Below the pieces are notes generated by a model, which saw nothing but the letters and a program-made list of their open reading frames with translations, was not told the origin of the DNA and did not search any database. From contig JUHI01000006.1 in assembly GCA_000799755.1 (NCBI GenBank), positions 248,001 to 312,000 of the forward strand: a stretch of DNA of 64,000 bases, read 5' to 3'. This document shows, piece by piece, positions 1 through 8,011 of this stretch (within the stretch, counting starts at the first letter, position 1; the number at the start of each line of letters is the position of its first letter). Source of the DNA: Martinezella tropici (lineage in GTDB: Bacteria > Pseudomonadota > Alphaproteobacteria > Rhizobiales > Rhizobiaceae). The position numbers and the translations under genes are program-made.

Positions 1-707
1 AGGACGGGATTGTCGAGTTCCCAAAGCGAGAGGCCCGAGAGACCATTGAAGCTGAGCTTTACGCTCCCGTCGGAAATATCAGCGTTTGCCGAAGCGATGG
101 CCGTGCCATCGATGGACCTTAGGGTAACTTTCACGTTGCCCTTGAAAGCGAGGTTCTGCGGATTGGCGATGTCGCAGCGCACAGTCGTGGATTTGCGGTC
201 GGAAAGGACATCTGCCGTTTCGACCTTGATATTGGCGATCGAGATCGGATCGGCCAGCTTCAGCCATACATCGCGATAGATCCCGGCATAGGTCAGATAA
301 TCGATGCGGCCGCCGAAGGGCGGGATCTCAGGGTTCTCGCTGCCGTCGATCTTGACGGTGATGAGGTTCTCACCGTCAAGCAGGCGGCCGGTCAACCGTG
401 CCTCGAACGGCGTATAGCCATCCTTGTGAGCAACGATCTCCTCACCATTCAGATAGACGACGGCGTCGGCCATGGCGGCATCGAAGATCAACGATACCTC
501 GCGCCCGGCAAACGCCTCGTCCCAATCGACTATTTTCTGATAGGTGAAAGCACGCTGATAGGATTTCTCGTCGAAATAGTTGAACGGCAATTCAACGGCG
601 GTATGCGGGAGCGTGACGCTCTGCCCTTCCTGCAGACGGGCGGCATCCTCGGGCGAAAACCCTTCATGAAACGTCCAGGATTCGTTGAAGGCGACAACAG
701 AACGCAT
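1..707 (-). CDS. Glycoside hydrolase family 2 protein, N-terminal part (cut by window edge)
   Basis: The reading frame starts at ATG 707 and stays open to base 1, giving about 235 residues; the C-terminus lies outside the window. The protein begins MRSVVAFNESWTFHEGF and has the GH2 sugar-binding (jelly-roll) pattern: LPHTAVELPFNYFDEKSYQ near residue 40, then AVVYLNGEEIVAHKDGYTPF and RIDYLTYAGIYRDVWL. That fold precedes the catalytic barrel in beta-galactosidases, beta-mannosidases and beta-glucuronidases, so the exact substrate cannot be read here. No signal peptide is visible, so the enzyme is probably cytoplasmic. It follows the AraC-type regulator on the same strand and may act on sugars brought in by the adjacent alpha-galactoside system. 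Family assignment is firm; substrate is open. Confidence 0.85.
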   Translation of the reverse strand, partial: MRSVVAFNESWTFHEGFSPEDAARLQEGQSVTLPHTAVELPFNYFDEKSYQRAFTYQKIVDWDEAFAGREVSLIFDAAMADAVVYLNGEEIVAHKDGYTPFEARLTGRLLDGENLITVKIDGSENPEIPPFGGRIDYLTYAGIYRDVWLKLADPISIANIKVETADVLSDRKSTTVRCDIANPQNLAFKGNVKVTLRSIDGTAIASANADISDGSVKLSFNGLSGLSLWELDNPV

Positions 708-901
708 ATCCAATCCTATCGATTAAGCCCGTTGCATCAGGGCGAACACAAACTGCTTGGAAAATCAGGCGCGCGGCAAGGCAGGCATGAACGCCGCGGG
801 GCGATATCTATACAGGCTCGCCACAGTCGCGCAATGCGACCGGTTGGCGGATTTCGACTTTTTGCCCCGAGCAACAGTGACGGCAGCCTGTTCGCCCGAG
901 C

Positions 902-1804
902 CTATCGGTTGCGGCTGCCCTTCCCGTCCTCGACCGGGCTGCGCACTGCGGCATACATGCCCGTTGTGCGGAATTCCGTGGGATTGATGCCGTAGATGCG
1001 GCGGAAGACCTTGGAAAAATAGTTGGCGTCATCGAAGCCCGACATGATCGCCACTTCCTTGACCGGAATGAAGGCTGCCTTGGTCAGCAGTTTTGCCGCG
1101 CGCTGCATGCGCTGCTGCAGTACGAACTCAGCTGGCGGCACGCCCTCGCTCTCGGCAAAGACGCGCGAGAAATGCGCACGGCTGAGGCCGCTCACCTTCG
1201 CAAGCTCATCGACGGGAAGCGATTTGTCGAGATTGGCGTTTATGTGATCGATGACGATCTGCATGACGGAGCGCTCCGCGGCAAAAGCATGAGAGCCGAA
1301 GACATCGTCGTAAAGCGCCATCGCAGCCTCATAGGCGATAGCCGATGCTGAAGCGGGTGTTCGGGCTCCCTTGACGAGCCGCAGGCTGCAATCGGCCAGA
1401 TGATCGATCGTCGCCTGTTGAAGCTTCAAGACCGGACCGGCCGCGGCCAGGATCAGGCGATGGATGCGCAGCGCCTCCTCGCCATTCATCGAGATCCAGA
1501 AATACTCCCAGCGCTCCCCCTTCTCCAGCCAGTAGCGATGATTGTGCGGAACGAGGACCAGCAACGTATCGCCGGCGTTCACGCGGTAACTGCGATTTTC
1601 ATAGCGCAGCCGGCCAGTGCCGCTGATGGTGTGCTGAAGCACTGTGAACGGCGTCTGGCCGCGCCGGCGTCCATCCCAATCATAGGGCTCGTCACGCCTC
1701 ACTTCGTAGCCGGCGCTGGTCGGCATGGCATGCAGCCGATGGCGTCCGCGCGGCAGGGAAACCGTCCGCATGACCTGTCCGTTGTCGATCAATTCCTGCA
1801 GCAC
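902..1804 (-). CDS. agpT: AraC-family regulator of the alpha-galactoside operon (AgpT-like)
   Basis: 300 residues. The N-terminal half (about residues 45-105) is a cupin-like sugar-sensing domain containing GDTLLVLVPHNHRYWLEKGE. The C-terminal half carries two helix-turn-helix motifs, around residues 192-219 (LAKVSGLSRAHFSRVF) and 242-277 (SGFDDANYFSKVFRRIYG), typical of AraC activators. The GTG at 1804 is preferred because GAGGGTAA lies just upstream; an ATG 11 codons further in is the alternative. The gene is divergent from the GH4/ABC operon at 2017, the same arrangement as S. meliloti agpT, an AraC-like activator needed for alpha-galactoside genes. The family is certain; the agpT name is inferred from context. 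Confidence 0.85.
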   Translation of the reverse strand: MLQELIDNGQVMRTVSLPRGRHRLHAMPTSAGYEVRRDEPYDWDGRRRGQTPFTVLQHTISGTGRLRYENRSYRVNAGDTLLVLVPHNHRYWLEKGERWEYFWISMNGEEALRIHRLILAAAGPVLKLQQATIDHLADCSLRLVKGARTPASASAIAYEAAMALYDDVFGSHAFAAERSVMQIVIDHINANLDKSLPVDELAKVSGLSRAHFSRVFAESEGVPPAEFVLQQRMQRAAKLLTKAAFIPVKEVAIMSGFDDANYFSKVFRRIYGINPTEFRTTGMYAAVRSPVEDGKGSRNR

Positions 1805-1820
1805 AAAATTACCCTCAAAA

Positions 1821-1862
1821 GCATAATAGTTCTCTGTTCGCCTCGGTGATTATAGGCATAAT
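1821..1862. promoter_or_regulatory. Direct repeat in the agpT-agaL1 divergent promoter region
   Basis: The heptamer GCATAAT occurs at 1821-1827 and again at 1856-1862, 35 bp apart, in the 212-bp region between the AraC gene and the first GH4 gene. AraC-type activators commonly bind direct repeats, so these may be half-sites for the neighbouring regulator. The repeats are short and no promoter elements could be fixed with confidence. Confidence 0.25.
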
Positions 1863-2016
1863 CCCGCCCAGAAAACAGCGCTTGTCCGCCGACGAAGATC
1901 GGCGATTGGAGGAAAACCCACGATTTCGGCCTGTTTCGCTACCAGTGCGATCACGGGACGAAAATGCGGTCATCTCCCCTGCCGTTGCGCGTTCGATTGA
2001 CTTGAAGGTGAGGATC

Positions 2017-3483
2017 ATGAGTTTCAAAATCGCTATTATCGGCGCCGGCAGCGTCGGCTTCACGAAAAAGCTGTTCACCGACATTCTCTGCGTGCCGGAA
2101 TTTCGCGACGTTGAATTTGCGCTCACGGACTTGAGTGAGCACAATCTGACGATGATCAAGGCGATCCTCGACCGGATCGTCGAGGCCAACAACCTTCCGA
2201 CGCGCGTCACCGCCACCACAAATCGCCGCCAAGCTTTGGAAGGCGCGCGCTATATCATCAGCTGCGTCCGCGTCGGCGGCCTGGAAGCCTATGCCGAAGA
2301 TATCCGCATTCCGCTGAAATACGGCATCGACCAGTGCGTCGGCGATACGATCTGCGCCGGCGGTATTCTCTACGGTCAGCGCAACATCCCGGTCATCCTC
2401 GATTTCTGCAAGGATATCCGCGAGGTTGCCGAAAGCGGCGCCAAGTTCCTGAACTATGCCAACCCGATGGCGATGAACACGTGGGCGGCGATCGAATATG
2501 GCAAGGTCGATACGATCGGCCTTTGCCACGGTGTCCAGCACGGTGCCGAACAGATCGCCGAAGTGCTCGGTGCCAAGGACAAGAGCGAACTCGACTATGT
2601 CTGCTCGGGCATCAACCACCAGACCTGGTTCGTCGATCTGCGTCTCAACGGCCGAAAGATCGGCAAGGACGAGCTGATCGCTGCCTTCGAAGCGCATCCG
2701 GTATTCTCACAGCAGGAGAAGCTGCGCATCGACGTGCTGAAGCGTTTCGGCGTCTATTCGACGGAAAGCAACGGCCACCTGTCCGAATACCTGCCGTGGT
2801 ATCGCAAGCGTCCCGACGAGATCAACAAATGGATCGACATGTCGAACTGGATTCATGGCGAGACCGGTGGCTATCTGCGCCACTCCACCGAGACCCGTAA
2901 CTGGTTCGAGACGGAATTCCCGCAGATCCTCGACAGCGCATCGCAGCCCATCGACCCTGCGCGCCGCTCCAACGAGCATGCCAGCCATATTCTCGAAGCG
3001 CTGGAAACCAACCGCGTCTATCGCGGCCATTTCAACGTCAAGAACAACGGCGTCATCACTAATCTGCCTGCCGATGCCATCATCGAATCCCCCGGCTTCG
3101 TCGATCGCTTCGGCATCAACATGGTGGCGGGCATCACGCTGCCAGAGGCCTGCGCTGCCACTTGCATTTCTTCGATCAACGTCCAGCGCATGTCTGTTCA
3201 TGCAGCCATCAGCGGTGACATCGACCTGCTGAAGCTTGCCGTCCTGCACGACCCGCTGGTCGGCGCTATCGCCACGCCGGAGGAGGTCTGGCAGATGGTC
3301 GATGAAATGGTGGTCGCCGAAGCTCGCTGGCTGCCGCAATATGCCCATGCAGTGGCAGACGCCCAGGATCGCCTGTCGCGCAGCAAGGTCAAGACGCGCG
3401 ACTGGAAGGGTGCGGCGAGCCGCAACGTCCGTTCGATCGAGGAATTGCGCGCGGAAAAGGCCGCTCTGAAGCAGGCAGGCTGA
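2017..3483 (+). CDS. agaL1: GH4 alpha-galactosidase (melibiase-type), NAD- and metal-dependent
   Basis: 488 residues. Start ATG 2017 is chosen over an upstream extension because the protein begins MSFKIAIIGAGSVGF, the N-terminal NAD-binding glycine motif (G9, G11, G14) of glycoside hydrolase family 4, and a GAAGGTGAGG ribosome site precedes it. Metal and substrate signatures are present: NYANPMA at 146-152, GLCHGVQ at 168-174 with the conserved Cys170-His171, and GINHQTW from 198 with His201. GH4 enzymes hydrolyse glycosides by transient oxidation at C3 using NAD+ and Mn2+; this subgroup acts on alpha-galactosides such as melibiose and raffinose. First gene of an operon with the ABC transporter and a second GH4 enzyme. 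Cytoplasmic. The substrate is inferred from family and context. Confidence 0.87.
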   Translation: MSFKIAIIGAGSVGFTKKLFTDILCVPEFRDVEFALTDLSEHNLTMIKAILDRIVEANNLPTRVTATTNRRQALEGARYIISCVRVGGLEAYAEDIRIPLKYGIDQCVGDTICAGGILYGQRNIPVILDFCKDIREVAESGAKFLNYANPMAMNTWAAIEYGKVDTIGLCHGVQHGAEQIAEVLGAKDKSELDYVCSGINHQTWFVDLRLNGRKIGKDELIAAFEAHPVFSQQEKLRIDVLKRFGVYSTESNGHLSEYLPWYRKRPDEINKWIDMSNWIHGETGGYLRHSTETRNWFETEFPQILDSASQPIDPARRSNEHASHILEALETNRVYRGHFNVKNNGVITNLPADAIIESPGFVDRFGINMVAGITLPEACAATCISSINVQRMSVHAAISGDIDLLKLAVLHDPLVGAIATPEEVWQMVDEMVVAEARWLPQYAHAVADAQDRLSRSKVKTRDWKGAASRNVRSIEELRAEKAALKQAG

Positions 3484-3511
3484 AAGACATGCAGGCCGAA
3501 AGATAAGGGTT

Positions 3512-3542
3512 GAGACGGGATCTTAAGGGGATATCCCGCCTC
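3512..3542 (+). promoter_or_regulatory. Intercistronic stem-loop between agaL1 and agpA
   Basis: GAGACGGGAT at 3512-3521 can pair with ATCCCGCCTC at 3533-3542, a 10-bp stem with one mismatch. It lies in the 136-bp gap before the binding-protein gene. No T-run follows, so it is more likely an mRNA-stability or processing element than a terminator. Confidence 0.4.
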
Positions 3543-3619
3543 GACCGGCCATCTTTCGTTTCAAGGGAGGAACGCGAGGCCTCGAACGGAACGCTCGCGA
3601 ATTTGGGAGAGAGAACAAG

Positions 3620-5704
3620 ATGAGACATTTTCGACCGATCGGCCTTCTGGCCGCGTTGACGATTGCCACATCCGCAATCGCGATCAGCGCCTTTGCAGCC
3701 GAGCCGACAGTGCCGCCCGTCCCACCGGTTTTCCCGGCGGAAGGCAAGATCAAATATGTCGCGCGCAGCTCCATCCTGGAGTTCAAGGCGCTGCCGGACT
3801 ATCACGAGCCTTCCTGGGTCACCGACAATTTCGTCAAGACCGGCAAGCTGCCGCCCGTCAAGGATCGCCTGCCGAAAGAGCCGCTGGTCTACAAGACCGG
3901 CAACATGCCCGACGGCGTCGGCGTCTATGGCGACACGCTGCGCCATGTCATCGGCGGCCGGCCGGAAGGCTGGAACTATGGTGCCGGCCAAAGCCAGGGC
4001 TGGGGTGGCATCGACATCGGCCTGTCCGAATGCCTGACGCGCACCGCGCCGCTCTTCCAGGTCGAGGCCAAGGATACCGAGCCGTTGCCGAACCTTGCCA
4101 AGAGCTGGGATTGGTCACCGGACGGCCACAAGCTCACCATGCACCTGATCGAAGGCGCCAAATGGTCTGACGGCGTGCCTTTCAACGCCGACGACGTGAT
4201 GTTCTATTGGGACGACGAAGTCCACGATCCGAACGTTTCGCCGTTGAACGGCGCGAGCCCGGAAACCTTCGGAGCCGGCACGACGTTGAAGAAGATCGAC
4301 GATTACACCGTCGAATGGACCTTCAAGGACGCCTTTCCGAAGCAATATCTCTATGCCATGGCCTACGGCACCTTCTGCCCCGGCCCGTCGCATATCCTGA
4401 AACCGCAGCATCCGAAATATTCGAAGAACACCTACGAGCAATTCAAGAACGCCTTCCCGCCGGAATTCATGAACATGCCCGTCATGGGCGCCTGGGTGCC
4501 GGTGGAATACCGTTCCGACGATATCATCGTCATGCGCCGCAACCCCTATTACTGGAAGGTCGACGAAAAGGGCAATCAGCTGCCTTATCTCAACGAGCTG
4601 CAATACAAGCTCTCGACCTGGGCGGATCGCGACGTGCAGGCGGTCGCCGGCTCCGCCGACCTTTCGAACCTGGAGCAGCCGGAAAACTTCGTCGCCTCGC
4701 TGAAGCGCGCCGCACAGCCGGATGCCCCGGCTCGTCTCGCCTTCGGCCCTCGCCTCATCGGCTATAACCTGCAGATGAATTTCTCTGCCAATGGCTGGGG
4801 CAATCCTGATGCACGCGCCCAGGCGGTCAGAGACCTGAACCGCAACGAGCACTTCCGCAAGGCCGTCAGCATGGCGCTGGACCGCAAGGCGATCGGCGAG
4901 TCGCTGGTCAAGGGTCCGTTCACGGCGATCTATCCGGGCGGCCTGTCGTCCGGCAGCACCTTCTACGACCGCAATTCCACGATCTATTATCCCTTCGATC
5001 TCGCCGCCGCCAAGGCCGAACTCGCAAAGGCCGGCCTCAAGGACACCGACGGCGACGGCATCGTCAACTTCCCGGCCGGCGTTAACGGCGGCAAGGATGT
5101 CGAAATCACCCTTCTGGTCAGCAACGACTACACCACCGACAAGAGCCTTGCCGAAGGCGTTGTCGCCCAGCTGGAGAAGCTCGGGCTGCGCGTCGTCATC
5201 AATGCACTCAGCGGCAACCAGCGCGACGATGCCAACTACAGCGGCCGCTTCGACTGGATGGTACGGCGCAACAGCACGGAGCTTGCCTCGGTCGTGCAGA
5301 ATACCGAACAGCTTGCACCGGTCGGTCCGCGCACGAGCTGGAACCATCGCGCCGGCTCGGATGGCAAGGTAGATCTGATGCCGTTCGAGAAGGACATGGT
5401 CGACATCGTCAACAAGTTCACGCAGACGCAGAACAATGACGAGCGTGTCGCTCTGATGAAGCAGTTCCAGAAGATCTCGACCGAGAACCTCTACAATATC
5501 GGGCTGACCGAATATCCTGGGGCTCTGATCATCAACAAACGCTTCTCAAACGTTCCTCCGGGCACCCCGATCTTCCTGTTCAACTGGGCGGAAGATTCCC
5601 TCATCCGCGAGCGGCTGTGGGTCGCCGCGGACAAGCAGGGCAAGTACGAACTGTTCCCCAACCAGCTTCCCGGTGCTCCGGGCAGCGCCGGTCCGATCAA
5701 GTAA
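3620..5704 (+). CDS. agpA: Periplasmic alpha-galactoside-binding protein of ABC importer (SBP_bac_5 / AgpA-like)
   Basis: 694 residues. A Sec signal peptide (MRHFRPIGLLAALTIATSAI, then AISAFA before AEPT) directs it to the periplasm. The mature protein is a large family 5 solute-binding protein (oligopeptide/dipeptide class), with the typical LAKSWDWSPDGHKLTMHL segment near residue 155 and a later RNEHFRKAVSMALDRKAIG motif. In S. meliloti the alpha-galactoside binding protein AgpA belongs to this peptide-binding family, and the flanking GH4 enzymes and AraC gene match that locus. The start is supported by TTGGGAGAGAGAAC ahead of ATG 3620. The larger intercistronic gaps on both sides, each with a hairpin, fit the high expression usual for binding proteins. 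Confidence 0.87.
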   Translation: MRHFRPIGLLAALTIATSAIAISAFAAEPTVPPVPPVFPAEGKIKYVARSSILEFKALPDYHEPSWVTDNFVKTGKLPPVKDRLPKEPLVYKTGNMPDGVGVYGDTLRHVIGGRPEGWNYGAGQSQGWGGIDIGLSECLTRTAPLFQVEAKDTEPLPNLAKSWDWSPDGHKLTMHLIEGAKWSDGVPFNADDVMFYWDDEVHDPNVSPLNGASPETFGAGTTLKKIDDYTVEWTFKDAFPKQYLYAMAYGTFCPGPSHILKPQHPKYSKNTYEQFKNAFPPEFMNMPVMGAWVPVEYRSDDIIVMRRNPYYWKVDEKGNQLPYLNELQYKLSTWADRDVQAVAGSADLSNLEQPENFVASLKRAAQPDAPARLAFGPRLIGYNLQMNFSANGWGNPDARAQAVRDLNRNEHFRKAVSMALDRKAIGESLVKGPFTAIYPGGLSSGSTFYDRNSTIYYPFDLAAAKAELAKAGLKDTDGDGIVNFPAGVNGGKDVEITLLVSNDYTTDKSLAEGVVAQLEKLGLRVVINALSGNQRDDANYSGRFDWMVRRNSTELASVVQNTEQLAPVGPRTSWNHRAGSDGKVDLMPFEKDMVDIVNKFTQTQNNDERVALMKQFQKISTENLYNIGLTEYPGALIINKRFSNVPPGTPIFLFNWAEDSLIRERLWVAADKQGKYELFPNQLPGAPGSAGPIK

Positions 5705-5720
5705 GATCGGAGGAACCTCT

Positions 5721-5751
5721 CCCTTCAGCCGGCATGACGTCGGCTGAAGGG
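5721..5751 (+). promoter_or_regulatory. Intercistronic hairpin after agpA
   Basis: CCCTTCAGCCG (5721-5731) and CGGCTGAAGGG (5741-5751) form a perfect 11-bp stem with a 9-nt loop, 17 bases after the agpA stop. There is no T-run. Such hairpins after binding-protein genes protect the upstream mRNA and lower read-through into the permease genes; that role is inferred here. Confidence 0.6.
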
Positions 5752-5860
5752 AACCGAAGCATCCCAGCGACCAGCTGTCGCCGGACAAGAATGAACCGCT
5801 GACGCATATCGCCTTCAAAAAGCGAGACTGCCGGCAGCATCAAGAGAAGCGAACCGTTCC

Positions 5861-6871
5861 ATGTTACGATTCCTGCTCGTTCGCATAGCCTCCGCGATCC
5901 CCGTGCTCTTCGTCCTGAGCGTGGTGACGTTTGCTATCATCCAGGCACCGCCGGGCGACTATGCCGATTACATCCGTTCGCAATTGATGAACCAGGGCGG
6001 CGCATCCTTCGAGCAAGCCGATGCGCAGGCGCAGGCCTACCGCAAGGAACATGGCCTCGATAAGCCGATGATCGTGCAGTATTTCAACTGGATCGGCGGC
6101 ATCGTCACCAAAGGCGATTTCGGCTACAGCATGGTCTATAACAAACCCGTCGCCGACGTGGTCGGCGAGCGCCTGCCGCGGACGCTCGCCCTAGCGCTGG
6201 TGTGCCACATTCTGGCATCCATCCTCGGCATCGGCTTCGGCATCTGGGCGGCGACGCGCCAATACAGCTGGATCGACAATCTGCTGTCCGGCGTTTCCTT
6301 TCTCGGCATGACGGTGCCGCGCTTCCTGATGGCGTTGATCATCGTCTATATCCTCGTCTTCCAGCTCAACGTTTCGGAGATCGGCAGCTTCTTTTCGCCG
6401 CAATATGGCGGCGCGCCCTGGTCCTGGGACAAGTTCGTCGATCTGGTCAAGCATATCTGGCCGGTCGTCGCGATCGCCACATTCGGCGGCCTCGCCTACA
6501 ATATGCGCGTGATGCGCGGCAATCTCCTCGATACGCTGAACGCGCAATATGTGGAAACGGCGCGCGCCAAGGGCCTTTCGGGCGGCGCCGTCGTCATGCG
6601 TCATGCCGTGCCCAACGCGCTGCATCCGCTCGTCATGTATCAGGGCGTCGCCCTGCCCTATATGCTGACGGGCGAGATCGAAACGGCGATCATCTTCACG
6701 CTTCCGACCGTCGGTCCCGCAATCGTTGGCTCCATGGCGGTCGGCGACGTCTATGTGACCGCGACCTTCATGATGGTGCTTTCCGCAACCCTCATCGTCG
6801 GCAATATCATCGCCGATATTCTGCTTGCGCTGCTCGATCCGCGCGTCCGTCAACAGGGGGGGATACACTGA
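5861..6871 (+). CDS. agpB: ABC importer permease, DppB/OppB type (AgpB-like)
   Basis: 336 residues with about six membrane helices, starting MLRFLLVRIASAIPVLFVLS, the standard N-terminal helix of OppB/DppB permeases. The characteristic APPGDYADYIR periplasmic segment and the cytoplasmic EAA-type coupling loop (YVETARAKGLSGGAVVMRHA, about residues 229-248) are present. It pairs with the next permease to form the translocation channel served by AgpA and the fused ATPase. The stop codon overlaps the next start by one base (TGATG), indicating coupled translation. Confidence 0.87.
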   Translation: MLRFLLVRIASAIPVLFVLSVVTFAIIQAPPGDYADYIRSQLMNQGGASFEQADAQAQAYRKEHGLDKPMIVQYFNWIGGIVTKGDFGYSMVYNKPVADVVGERLPRTLALALVCHILASILGIGFGIWAATRQYSWIDNLLSGVSFLGMTVPRFLMALIIVYILVFQLNVSEIGSFFSPQYGGAPWSWDKFVDLVKHIWPVVAIATFGGLAYNMRVMRGNLLDTLNAQYVETARAKGLSGGAVVMRHAVPNALHPLVMYQGVALPYMLTGEIETAIIFTLPTVGPAIVGSMAVGDVYVTATFMMVLSATLIVGNIIADILLALLDPRVRQQGGIH

Positions 6872-7998
6872 TGCTCGCCTTCAGCAATACCGCACCGCCG
6901 CCGGAAGAAAAGATCAGCGAAAAGAGCGGCAATGAAAGCTATATCGCCCTCGTCTGGCGGCGCCTGAAGCGCTCGTGGACTGGTTTGAGCGGCCTCATCC
7001 TCGTCATCTTGCTCCTGCTGATGGCTGTCTTCGCGGAGTTCGTCGCACCGCTTGACCCCAAGGCGACAGACACCGGCTTTGCGCCGCCGCAGGTCATCAG
7101 CTTTCACGACAAGGACGGCAATTTCGTCTTCCTGCCGCGCGTCTACGCGCTCGTCGAGACCACCGATCTCGATCCCGTAACTTTCCAGCCGATCGTCGGA
7201 CCGGACTACGATCATCCGCGCCTGCTTGGCCTCTTCGTCAAGGGCGACCCCTATTATCTCTTCGGGCTCATCCCCGGCAATCGACATCTCTTCGGCGCCA
7301 CCGACGGCGGCCCGGTGCATTTCCTCGGAACCGACAAGTTCGGCCGCGACGTGCTGTCGCGCGCCATCTACGGTTCGCGCATCTCGCTGATGATCGCCCT
7401 GACGGTCGTTGCCATCGTTACGATCGTCGGCACCACGGTCGGCATGATATCGGGCTATTTCGGCGGCGTGCTCGACACCTGGATTCAGCGCTTTGTCGAA
7501 ATCGTTCTCGCCTTCCCGCAAGTGCCGCTCTATCTGGCTTTGACCTCTCTGATCCCCGTGACGGCGCCGACCAATGTCTTCCTTGCCTTCGTCATCGTCG
7601 TCATGTCTGCACTCGGCTGGGCGCAGATGTCGCGTGAGGTGCGTGGCAAGACGCTCGCCCTTGCCCGGATCGATTATGTTCGCGCCGCGATGGCGGTCGG
7701 CGCAAGCGACCGGCGCATCATCCTCCAGCACATCTTCCCGAACGTCATGAGCCACGTCATCGTCGCCGTGACGCTTGCGATCCCGAGTGTTGTATTGCTC
7801 GAATCCTTCCTTGGTTTCCTGGGTTTTGCCGTCAAACCGCCGCTGATCTCATGGGGTCTGATGCTGCAGGACACGTCGACCTATTCGGTCATCGGCTCCT
7901 ATCCCTGGATTCTCTCGCCCGTCGCCTTCGTTCTCGTCACCGTCTTCGCCTTTAATGCGCTCGGCGACGGACTGCGCGACGCGATCGACCCCTATTGA
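6871..7998 (+). CDS. agpC: ABC importer permease, DppC/OppC type (AgpC-like)
   Basis: 375 residues from ATG 6871, which overlaps the agpB stop. A longer upstream frame exists but would run through agpB, so the overlap start is preferred. After the first helix (LSGLILVILLLLMAVFAEFV) comes an unusually long periplasmic insertion of roughly 100 residues (FAPPQVISFHDKDGNFVFLP through LFGATDGGPVHFLGTD) before the usual GTDKFGRDVLSRAIYGSRIS motif of DppC-like permeases. The coupling loop IDYVRAAMAVGASDRRIILQ is present. The second permease in this window (21700-22875) has the same insertion, which marks both transporters as one subfamily. Confidence 0.87.
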   Translation: MLAFSNTAPPPEEKISEKSGNESYIALVWRRLKRSWTGLSGLILVILLLLMAVFAEFVAPLDPKATDTGFAPPQVISFHDKDGNFVFLPRVYALVETTDLDPVTFQPIVGPDYDHPRLLGLFVKGDPYYLFGLIPGNRHLFGATDGGPVHFLGTDKFGRDVLSRAIYGSRISLMIALTVVAIVTIVGTTVGMISGYFGGVLDTWIQRFVEIVLAFPQVPLYLALTSLIPVTAPTNVFLAFVIVVMSALGWAQMSREVRGKTLALARIDYVRAAMAVGASDRRIILQHIFPNVMSHVIVAVTLAIPSVVLLESFLGFLGFAVKPPLISWGLMLQDTSTYSVIGSYPWILSPVAFVLVTVFAFNALGDGLRDAIDPY

Positions 7999-8011
7999 GA
8001 GGAGAACGGAC

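Noticed and set aside
1846..2016. A 57-residue N-terminal extension of the first GH4 enzyme
   Set aside because: The NAD-binding motif must be near the N-terminus, and the ribosome site supports ATG 2017.
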